A stretch of 64,000 bases of DNA from Albugo candida (Eukaryota > Oomycota > Peronosporomycetes > Albuginales > Albuginaceae), in the NCBI GenBank assembly GCA_905220665.1, contig CAJNAR010000155.1, positions 372,001 through 436,000 of the forward strand, read 5' to 3'. Positions 1-10,100 of this stretch are shown piece by piece. Each line of letters begins with the position of its first letter. Within the stretch, counting starts at the first letter, position 1. The notes beneath the pieces were generated by a model that ran no database searches, was not told the DNA's origin, and worked only from the letters and a program-made list of their open reading frames with translations. Position numbers and translations under genes: made by a program.

Positions 1-761
1 ACTCAATTCCCCCGACAAAAGTCTATCGCGCAAGAAATCATTTCGAGAGTCTCGTAGATTGAATAATAGTTGTCGAGCTTTCTGTCCGTACGCTTTTGGC
101 AACGTGCAGCTACAAAAAGGGTCATCAGTCATCATACGGTCACGTTTGTATGGAAATCTGACTGTAACGTACCACTCTTTGTACAGTTCAAATAGCTGAT
201 TCTCGACCTCCATTACGATTCGGTCAAAGTTGTCGGTCAGCGGTCTCATTATTTTGCTCAGACAATCCTGAAACCTTCTCCTTGAATCTGTACAACAATA
301 TCAATTGATGTGATCGCTATGACTCATAAAAACTTACAGATCGTCATGGCGTGGCTCCAGGCTTTTGAAACACGACCCAATTGGGTGAATGCAGCAATTT
401 TCAAAAGCACTTCCAAGGGCAAGTCATTCGCAATGAACCCCACCGATTTGTTCGGACTTTCCCCGCATTTAAAGTCTGTTTTGTCACATACAAAGGCTTT
501 GAAACGATAAAGTTGGATGGACGAAGAGAAATGACCTTTTTGACGATATCTCAATTCGAATAGCTCTTCTTCGATTTCGGAACAAAGCACTTCGTCGTGA
601 CGTTCACTCTGCTCGGCTTCAACGATAAGGCTTGTATTCAGAGGTAGCATAGTACTACAAGGTCTGGTGACGTATATTTTCTGGAATGAAGGCATTCCTC
701 GAGTAAGTTTACAAAGCATTATGACTGGTTGAAATATTATATAAGATTGATCCAATTGCAA
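1..761 (-). CDS. F-box-like protein, 3' part beyond the window
   Basis: Two exons on the minus strand join across a 50-bp intron (288-337; donor GTAAGT, acceptor TACAG). The second exon stays open to base 1, so the gene is cut by the window edge. Near the end of exon 1 the protein reads LPLEVLLKIAAFTQLGRVSK followed by AW, which resembles an F-box helix pair (LPxEvLxkI...VSkxW). It is about six residues shorter between the LP and the VSK-W than the usual F-box. F-box proteins tether substrates to SCF ubiquitin ligases through Skp1; that role is inferred here. The text before the motif is not recognised. The first codon is uncertain: the frame is open to 761 but has ATG only further in (two in the stretch 672-720 and one near 650), with an AT-rich TATA-like stretch at about 733-745. 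The reading frame and intron are solid; the family call is tentative. Confidence 0.45.
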
Positions 762-2807
762 TCAGCTAACTTTGTGGCATGATAATACCACAAACGCCAT
801 CATTTGGCTTTCGTGCAGAGTGCTCTGATATTGGTCTAAAATCTAAATTAAAGAGAGTAGTTTAGGCAAGCTGATTCATCATCCCCAGCTCTTTATTTAC
901 TACTAAAAGCATAAACCATGTTTCTCATAAATCACACATATTCGTATCAGTCAAACTATAATCAGAGTATACCGCATTACGGTTGCACGGGCCCTATCCA
1001 CCGGCTCGTTATATTTGTGTATTTGTGCTGACATGTGTCGCAGTGGATAGGCAAGTACTGCAGCGAAGACGCGTATTTGAGTTATACGCATTGGACTGCA
1101 GAAAACTCTAATACGATCGTTTTGCTGCGATAAAATTTGTGTACAGCGTAAGAAAGTATACATGCCTCAGGTTACACAGACAATTTTGTGAGCTCATACC
1201 GGTGCGTCAAATTCGTACCAAATTGTGATACGAGTTTTATACCTGTTAATCGCCGTATATAATAGCCACTCATACGTGACCAGAGGGCGCCATCAAATTT
1301 GCGGAATGCCGTTTAGTGAACAAGGAAATGCATGCAATTATACCGAACTTTCTAACCTAGAGAGAACTCACTCCAAGGTTTCGCAGAATGCCCATAACAC
1401 TTTTAACGTGGAGGTTTAGCGTTGAGGCGTTTGTTCATCCGATGTATTCTCACGAGCACTTACTTCTGTGGGTGGGCGATGGCCATCACGGCTAACTATT
1501 CAATATGCCAAAAAATAAGACCACAGACTTTCATGCTTGGCTTTAAGGTTACATGGTATACGATGCAGCAAAGTTCATAGCAAACACTATGCAATTCAAG
1601 CAACAAAAGTGAGAGAATACGTTGTTCGTATTCAATTGCCGATTTCCAAACTGCTGTGGCGACGGAATGGACAAGATTGCGAGACTCACAAGAAGCACAT
1701 CTCAGGCGGTATGGTCGCGTCGGAATTATAGAATCGCATTGTCAAGAAACGAGGGATGTGTGCAGCTGTCGAGGAGGGGGTCTATATTTGAAGCAATCAA
1801 GTCGATGCTCCACCAAAACCCTATCATAATCGCTCAGCACACAATTTTGATGTCACGGACATGAAGTTGTAGCCATCGTACCGACCTATCCATTCGACAC
1901 TATTAGATGTGTGCTTGTGCTGAGTTGGCAATCAAACTCATTTAGAAGCTTCTTGATGCCATTCTTTTGTGGACAGAACTCCACAAAAGGTTATATGAAA
2001 GCGCTACAAACGAAAACGGGCATTGTTTTAGGCGCTTTGATGTCACGAAACTGCCTTCTACTATCGTTCCCGACAAATACATCATCTGTTTTTCATCGAA
2101 TACGATAGTTTGATGCTCGTCACCACGCTCAATCTCTTCCCGCCTGCCACCTCTTTTAATCGGCCGTTCGCAAGCATCAATCATTCCCGCAGATTGCTTT
2201 GCACACCTACCGATGCGAGCTGCAATATGTAAACATCGATGCGGTCTCCATACGTGGTCTAATCAACTTTCGACTCTGTTGAAGGCCGAAAATAATTTGC
2301 ATCTTTTGGATGACAATTTTGATACGCCGTGCCCAAACCATACTGATCAATTTCGTGACCAACAAATACACAATCTAAATAGTCGAATTGACCTGTAGCT
2401 TGCAATCAGCTGCATTCGGGCAACCAGTCGTGCCTTGTCGTGATCTCTGCCTCGTCCTTTTGGGTTGTACCCAGTCACGCTTTGATTCGAGTGAGCACTT
2501 ACTAATTGCCATTAAATTGTAAATCCATTGCACCTTTGCATATTGACAGGTTCGTTATTCATTATTCCTCCATTATACGAAGCAACGTTTCCACAGTGAG
2601 AGATGGACGCCCATAAGCATGACAAACACAGTGATCGCACTCTACTCGTTAGGATTTGAGGAAAAGATATTGACACGGAAGAGGAACTGTTCACGTGGAA
2701 AGTTTGCTTAAAACGGGTACATGAATAAAGTCCAACACGTAAGAAAAATGCAATGATAAGACATTCCTTTCATTACACCAAAAAAACGTTTCAGCTTTTG
2801 TGAAATC
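762..2807. other. Non-coding stretch with weak transposase relic
   Basis: No convincing gene is seen in these 2 kb. Open frames are short, overlap on both strands and lack intron signals joining them. The only hint of origin is at 1942-2184 on the minus strand, where a frame contains FDEK...YLSG...TSKRLK. This loosely resembles the central DEKWFYL...SKR region of mariner/Tc1 transposases. The stretch from about 2410 to 2807 shows nothing recognisable and includes the 3' flank of the OST48 gene. Confidence 0.4.
1942..2184 (-). pseudogene. Possible mariner/Tc1-like transposase fragment
   Basis: The minus-strand frame reads a short FDEK motif, then YLSG, then TSKRLK about 18 residues later. In mariner/Tc1-like transposases the second catalytic Asp lies in a DEKWF segment followed by a SKR motif at similar spacing. 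The aromatic residues after DEK are changed, neighbouring frames are closed, and no terminal repeats were seen. If the assignment is right, it is a dead fragment. An ordinary chance reading frame is the main alternative. Confidence 0.2.
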
Positions 2808-4295
2808 TCATTTTTTCTCTTCATGGAACAAGAAGAAAACAGTCAGCAACAGCACACCGGCCATCATTGAGAATGCTGACAAGTAGTACGGGAAGGCTGT
2901 CGGAATGAAACGCTCATATTCGTCATGTTTGAATGGCCGAACAGAGACCTGCGTTGTGGAGTATAGCGTCGAGAGCCCCAAACGGCGATACATCACACGA
3001 AAAAGAAAAATCCCGTACTGATCCGGTGCTTGGAATGTGGTCGAGTAGTGTCCTTTTTTATCGTGAGTCATTGTACGTCGAACATATGGATCCAGCATTA
3101 CGAATTCCAGCTGCACATCGTCTGCCATAAATGGTTTCCATTCTCCATTACGATATTCATGGATGTCCAAAGAGTAAGTCAAATTGTCACAGATTCGGTA
3201 CACCAAGGAGTCCCGAGCAATCTCAGCATCCGGATACCTCGTCACTGGCTGGTCGGATCGTGCTGTGTTTTTGAGCATTCGATCCGGTTTGCTTCCGTCT
3301 TCTCGTTGATGATGCACGTTTGACATGCGTAAAACGCCGACCTCTTGGAAAACCCATTTGCTTATACTACTCACGAAGACTTCATTTGCAAAGTCTGAAG
3401 TAAAGTATTCATCGGAAAAGAGTTCCATGGAGCCAGAAAATATCGCACGAGCATTGTTGCGTGCTTGAACGGCGGTAACAAGTCCGATTGCTGAGCCGTA
3501 TACACTTTTCCGACACGCATCACCCTTTGGATTACACAAATAGGATGTCGAAGGTGCGTGTAGAACATGGAATGCAAGGATGCTGCTTGTATCAATGGCT
3601 GTACCAAGACCTTGGAATGCGATCTGTTTCCCAGTCGAAGGAGTCGGTCCAACGACATGAGAAGATGGAGTGAAATCAGACGCCAAAATGATCGAATTAT
3701 ACAGATTGTTGGCTGTTTCGACGCGAGCGACATGATCCAATACGACCATAGCATCCGATGAAAACGAAATACCACACTGAAGGGAGAATTTGCGAAGACC
3801 TTTGCTCAATTGAGAGCTGCAGATAAACAAGACAAGTCAGCAAATGATAGGAAGCTGACGCAACGTACTTTGCGCCAAGAAGTATGTTTCCTCCTTTGTC
3901 CAAAAAATCCATTAAATGTCGAGCGGTGAGACGAGTGGCTTTGATATCCGAGCTAAAAATGATCAAATGATCGAACAGGTTTTCATCGTATTTCTCGAGA
4001 AGAAAAGCTTTTGTCGCATTTCCAAAGTCAAAAGTGAGCGAATGCCCTTGTTCTGATACAAAACATTACAATCGATGTAAAGTAAATGCACTGTGTCGCA
4101 TGCATAGAATGGATGTGCTTTTCATGTACCTCTCAATTGATCAAAGAATTTCGAGTACGTCGATACTCCTCGGTCATTCTCCAAAAGCACAGCGGTGCGA
4201 ACACCTTTTGATGCGATAATATTTAAAGAGATACAATGCAACATCACGAAAAGAAGCGTGCTGGCCATCGGTAGACAAGTGCGAAATCCCATCAT
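2808..4295 (-). CDS. OST48: OST48/Wbp1 subunit of oligosaccharyltransferase
   Basis: This is the 48-kDa subunit of the ER oligosaccharyltransferase, which transfers the lipid-linked glycan to Asn in N-x-S/T sequons of nascent proteins. Three exons (4130-4295, 3869-4052, 2808-3816) join across introns of 77 bp (4053-4129) and 52 bp (3817-3868), giving 452 residues; the family runs about 430-456. Residues 1-29 form a signal peptide. Then follow the N-terminal signature RTAVLLEN, the LIIFSSDIKA segment, a GG-N-LLGA loop (family GGGxxLVAA), and the LD-H motif after GISF. Near residues 425-447 a hydrophobic span (YYLSAFSMMAGVLLLTVFF) anchors it in the ER membrane. The tail ends in HEEKK; its lysines are at -1 and -2, not the usual KKxx or KxKxx, so retention probably comes from the complex. 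The ATG at 4295 is chosen because it gives the signal peptide. It is followed at about 110 bp by the convergently unrelated CPSF30-like gene end at 4405, in the same orientation. Confidence 0.95.
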
Positions 4296-4404
4296 CTTTT
4301 GTGGGGATTCAGACGAGAAACGTGTGGCCGAGCTCGAATACGAGCCCCTTGTTGATTAAACATTAGCTTTCACAGTAATAACTGTTATTACAGGTTATCA
4401 ATTG

Positions 4405-7057
4405 CTATGCGTTCCCACCAGACACCTTCATGGCAGAGTCCGGTCGCACTTCACTGTATTTTGATGTACCCGGTGGACCATTCGTCTGAATGAAAGAGAT
4501 ATTTGACCCATCTATAGAATTTACGTGTCCACTTTGCCCAAGTGCGATTGATGGAGCATTCAACGCTTCAAAATGAGGCAAAACTTCTTGTCCTGGCGGC
4601 AGTCCATATCGCATCTGTTCTGCCATCATGACTGGATGCAGTGGCGGTCGTGTCATCGACATGTCTATCCGATTTTCGCCATTTGATGCAATGGGATTGT
4701 CATGAGGTGGTTTTTGTGCTGAAAAGCTGTGATAATCTTGACGAATGGAAGTGACAAGTGCTCGAGCTTGTTCGCATGCAATAGTGAAACTTCGTTCATT
4801 TTCAGAGGATATGAGAACTGCAAGTGGCTCGTTGGCTATTTCTTCTGCTCCAGGCTCTTTTGATCCCGATCCTCGTCCACGAAGTCGAATCTTTGCATTC
4901 CCACCAGCTTCCGCTATTATTCGCTTCATATGCGCACCACTCGGTCCGATGATTCGTTTCGTCACACAAAATTCTGGATCATCATCGATTCCAATGACAA
5001 TCCTTTCAAAATACGCAGGTGGAGAAGTCGATTCAGTTGTGTCATTTACACCAGCAAAAGCCGTTTGTGAGGGTTCAACGACGTGAGGTGGACGAAATGG
5101 TGGAACGTTAGGATGAGGAAGGACCACACCACATCGCTGGGCAAAGATATCAGCCAATTTTTGTGTCACCAAAAGAGTGATTGGTCCAATACGAACGCCA
5201 CGATCACCAAAAAGTTGTTTAATCATCGGCTCGGTGGTCGAAATGGGTGGAGCATTCATTTGGACGACAAAGCGCGTTTGTACCGGAAATGGTGACATTT
5301 GGTGAGGTGAATGGCTAAATGCATTGGGCACCATGTTGACAATAGATGGCGATACGGCCTCAAAAACACCAAGAAGGTGTCGATCCGACATATTGAGAAG
5401 GAAGAGCGGCGTCCCTGGAACGACGTGTTGCTTCGCTATTGCTTCATGGTCTTTGCCAAGTCCAAACAGTAAACGACCAAAACACTCATCGATTGTCAAA
5501 TTGTTGCATGCAAATACGAATCCCGGAATGGAAACTCGCCAGTGAAAAGTTGAGAGCGTATTGGGATTATTATAAACACTGGCAGCAGCCTCTCGACGTC
5601 GTACTGCGAGCTCGAATGCTCCACCATTCAATGCCTGTTCGTCTTCAACTGATTTATAATGGAGCTGAATCTGTGGTTGAGAGAAAAGGATACGCAGACA
5701 TGTTCGCCCTTGATCGATTTCGAGTTGCAGGAATTTTGGTCTACAAGAAAAGTGAGATTTTTGCGAATTTGGCTGCTGCAATTGAAGGAACAACTTACGC
5801 ATTTGGAACAAACAGATATTTGGATGCGACATTTTCAAAGCATTCCCACGGACACTCACAAATTCGGAGCCATTCAATTGGAAACACGCCATCCCACGAT
5901 GGGCGGGTATCTGTTTGATACGGCACAATACCAGAGCTCAAGTCTTCTCCACGAGTTGGTAGTCGTTGTATAACGTCTCTAGTGAGTCGAATCACCCCTT
6001 GAAAATGCCTGCTAGAGGTGACTGTGATAAACATAAAGACGACCTCGTAGCTATCTGCTAACTCTCTAAGCTGTTGCTGGGAAGAACTCGATAATGACCA
6101 TTGTTGGTAGTGAACGGAATGCGCGATATTGTGATAACTGAATGAATGCAATATGAAATATGCGCAATTTCGATCAGCATCCGGAAGTCTCGGTTGAGGT
6201 TCTTGCAATGGAATAGGATGAATCGCTTCATTGACCGGAAAGCTGTCGGGAGCCCCTGCTTTCTGAAAACCAATCGGATCTGCACGTTCATTTTGTCGCG
6301 GAAAAGGTCGTAATTCCTGCTCGCCATGTGCGAAATGACACTCATCGCCAAAAGGGCACGAACCCAATTTTTCCCAATGTTTACAGATTGCAATTTTATA
6401 AAATTCATTCACAGGTTGCGTTTTCCGTCGCTTTACATTCTCTTCTTCTGCGACTTTGGACTGAAGTGCGAAATCGGCTGTTTCGGGACATTCTTCTCGT
6501 GCCAATTTGATATGACTGAATTTCACAATGTATACAATTTATGATACAATATCATTAGTATAAGACCGAATGTTGTGAGCAGACATCGCGTTACCGATAG
6601 CGACAATTGGGACCATGAGAGCAGAATCCTTGTCTATAAAATGCACATTCCATACGATCTTCATCTGGAACATGACGAAATGGACATTCTGGAACTTGGC
6701 ATTCCATTCCCCAGCGACATTCGGGCATTTTGGACATGTCGTACTATTATTTGCAATCAATTTATGAGATTACGCTCTGTTACGCAATTTGAAGAGAATA
6801 CAACGTACTTGGTGCAAAAATTCACAAGAATCGCCCTTCATACAGAGTCCACGGAGCCAATGCCGACATACAACCGTGCCTCGTTTGAAATCTTTCTTCA
6901 TTCCGTCATCCTCGTTTGATAAAAAACGAGAAATACCAGACGATGTATTATTTCCATTGGAATGGGAATCGTTTGGATCATTGCGTTGACTTGCGAGCTC
7001 GAAATCAAACCGTAAATGCTGCTCTTCTTCGTCGCGAAGTAGTAAGCCGAGAACCAT
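4405..7057 (-). CDS. CPSF30: CPSF30-like factor: CCCH fingers + YTH + DCD + KH
   Basis: Homologue of the 30-kDa subunit of the cleavage and polyadenylation specificity factor, which binds the AAUAAA signal in pre-mRNA. Four exons (6809-7057, 6595-6743, 5799-6515, 4405-5740) with introns of 65, 79 and 58 bp give 816 residues. CCCH fingers: C64-C72-C78-H82; C92-C98-C103-H107 (first gap shortened to 5 residues); C116-C124-C130-H134, split by an intron; and C177-C186-C192-H196. Residues about 249-395 are a YTH domain (YFILHS, QQW, HFQG, FPIEWLRIC), the m6A-binding module that plants and apicomplexans fuse to CPSF30. Residues about 444-540 are a DCD domain (GFVFACNN, LLFGL, GTPLFLLN, GVFEA, FPVQ). 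Residues about 616-708 are a KH domain with GPSG at 637-640, RGRGS and NEPL. All are in one phase-consistent reading frame. It should act in the nucleus in mRNA 3'-end formation. The start ATG is the first after an in-frame acceptor-like CAG; a non-coding 5' exon is possible. Confidence 0.9.
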
Positions 7058-7185
7058 TCGCAAATTCTGAAAGGGATGGGAGAAGTACAGTGAGTAGTAT
7101 AATAAAGGCCGATTAAGGAAGATACCGCTCAAGAGGACCGCGACCTTTCAAGATCGCGCAATCGCCAAACACCACCAATTTGAAA
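7058..7185. promoter_or_regulatory. Short divergent promoter region
   Basis: Only 128 bp separate the start codon of the CPSF30-like gene (7057, minus) from that of the secreted repeat protein (7186, plus). Both promoters must lie here or reach into the neighbouring coding region. A TATA-like run (TTATTATACT on the minus strand, about 7093-7105) sits 35-50 bp upstream of the minus ATG. On the plus side I see no clear TATA; the sequence just before the ATG is AATTTGAAA. That the element is bidirectional is inferred from spacing. Confidence 0.5.
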
Positions 7186-10100
7186 ATGCTTTTTCTTGTC
7201 TTCATTAACCTCATTATCGTATCACTTTATGGTAGGGCCTGTTTTGACGCAACTAGAGTTCCTAAGCTTTTCAATGTCTCTCTTAGTAGGCGCATGCACC
7301 CTTGATATTCTTCAAGCAACCAACGGCACGAGCACGTCCTTAACACTTTCTTTGTACCTCACAGACACATCCAATCTTCATTACGTCGTTACTGGATCAC
7401 ATAGTAGCGATAATTATACCGCTTTGGACATAAGCGCGCTGACAAATAAGCGAAAATCCTCAAATGATTGCATCGAAAGTGGACTCATCAGCACTGAGCG
7501 AGCTCAGTCGATTGTTAAACAAATTGACAATTTGAAATCAGATACAAATTACAATGTGTATTTGATGGTCGAAGTTCCAGAAAGTTATGGCGTTTTTGGG
7601 CCTGTCATTAGAACGGAAGCAAGGACGCACGCGGCACCTCCACAAATTAAGACTCTCATAGCCGAGGCCATCAAGAATTCCACCACTGAAGCACGTTTGA
7701 CAATTGAATTGGATCTCCCAGGGTATATTTATATTATGGCTATTCCGCGAAATTCAAATCTATCCATAGATATATCTGTTGACACATTAGTATTGCCAAA
7801 TTCATCCCTCAATGCTATTTCGCACGAAGCAGAAGCACTTACTGGAAACTATACCACGATATTGAAGCAATTAACGCCTGCAAAAAGCTACGATTTGTGG
7901 CTTGCATTGAAATCGCTCGGTAAAGGTAATGTATTCGGCCCCATCATAGCTTATACTGATGCATTCCGAACACACGCCCCAGCACCTAATGTCATAAGTC
8001 TTTCTTGCAACCCACTGAATGGTAGGCATGATACCCTTGTTTTATCGTTCCAGATCCAGTATAGTGCATCTATGATTGATTCTCTTAGTGGAGAAAAGGC
8101 GTCATGGCACAGCACTTTTGCTCATTACGAAGTAATGAATCAAAATGAAGACGTGTATGGTAGGCAAGACACCGAAACAGGACGTGGCTTTAGTGAAATC
8201 AAGTTCAGGAACATTATCGAGCTCAAAAGTACACTGCATCGTACACATTCCATTGTTATACCAGTACGAAGCACCGGCGACTACTCTATAAGACTCATTG
8301 CAGAGACTACAAATCATTCGGGAGTATACGGAGAGCCACTAGTCGTACGCGGCTGTCGAGCACATGATGTTGCACCTTCAATCAAACATCTTTCGATTAA
8401 CCCAACGTATGCAACTATCGACTCCTTAGAACTCCGAGTGGAATTGGAGCGTCCAGGTATAATTCATTACTTACTCGTAGAAGATTCCATTTGTGCTTGT
8501 CTTGCTCCTATATTCATATCAATTGACACATTAGAGCATTTCTTTCAGAATTGTGGAGATAGATACCTCGTGTCAAGAGGTTTAATTCCGTACGGTCCGC
8601 ACTTGGAAAGCAATGCTTCTCACTGGAAAAACTTCACTATTGATTCTCTGCTTCAAGACACATTATATCATATTGTGCTCTTCACCGAAACAATCAACAG
8701 CTTTGGGGTCATAAGCCCCTCCTTCCACCATCAAATTCGTGGTGCGACCCACGCGGATGCAGGAAAAGTTAATGTAATCGCAGCCAAACCTGAGACAGGA
8801 AGAACTGATGCACTGAACATTCTTTTGGAAATGGAGAAGCCTCAAAATTTGCTGATTGTATGTGCTCAGTCAAAGAATCGGTCACATTTGCGTAGTTGCA
8901 TACAGTATCATAATCATACGAAATCTACGCAAATAAATATTTTGATCGAGAATCTACCGGAGGACACTACATACAAGCTCACCTTTGAGACACACAGAAG
9001 AGACAACAGCGGTGTGCGGAACATTGCCTCCACTCCACTACTAGCGTCAACGTATGCGTCCGCTCCTAGACTCAGTGTGGTGGCTAAACCAAAGTACGGT
9101 TCAACTTCCGCAATCACACTTTGGATTGATCTAGAAGGAGTTGCAGTGGTGCATTATGCCCTTCTTATGGCTCCCAATAATGCATCGAAGCTTTTGTCAC
9201 CACACGAAATATCAGCATATAATGAAACTGGACAAAACGTCGATGGGTCCATCCAAAAGAAAGGCTTTGCACAATCCGAAGTAAAATCTATGGATATTGA
9301 AATCGACAATTTGAAAGCAAATACAACTTACCTTTTACTTGTGATGTCAGAGACTCCAACAAACAACTCTATTCATCCAAGCTTTGTTTTTAGTGAGATA
9401 AAATCCACTCAAGTATGCACTCATGCATACTCCCCCAAGATATTAGAGGTTCTTGCTCGGCCGATGGATGCTCACTTCGACACCATTATTACTAGGATTA
9501 ATCTAACGGCACCTGGAAAAGTGCATTACTTTGCGAGTAATTATGACTTTTCAGATCCAAATGTTATCAAACCCAGCAAATCGAAAGAATCCACAGAGCA
9601 CACAATCAGTGGTCAAGTGGAATTGACAACAGCCGATATTATTCTAGAGTCAAATGAGAGCCGACCATTGTATGCATGTGAATTTCTCATTAAGTCGCTT
9701 CTTCCTGACACAACGTATCGAGTATCCATCACAACCCAAAGCACCGGTGACAGCGGAGTTTTTGGTGATTTTCCACCTCCGATATTGGTTACCACGCATG
9801 CACCTGCTCCCGAGTTACTACCAACAGAAAACTATCTCAGGTCTGTCCCTGGATCTGCCTCCACGCTACAAATCGAAGTATGGCTGCAAAAGAGCGCACT
9901 CGTGCACTATATCATTTTCCTTCGAAAATTTGCCGTAACAACAGCTTCCTCTGTCACACAAAATGATTCTCAGCTAGTTGTTAGTAGTTTTGAGGTCTCC
10001 CAATTGACACCGAAAATGCTTAAAGAAGCGCCTATGAAAGAACTTGGACCCGGAGTTCGGGAAAACGGGTCAATCAGTATCACTGCTGAGAATGCGCAGC

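Noticed and set aside
2808..2830. ER retention signal (KKxx) at the OST48 C-terminus
   Set aside because: The two lysines are the very last residues, so the spacing of the dilysine motif is not met.
2808..3830. 340-residue OST48 frame starting inside intron sequence
   Set aside because: The first codons are TTG in an intron; splicing to two upstream exons restores the signal peptide and family N-terminus.
4745..5973. Plus-strand frames of 70-159 residues opposite the CPSF30-like gene
   Set aside because: They are antisense shadows of coding sequence with clear domain content on the minus strand.
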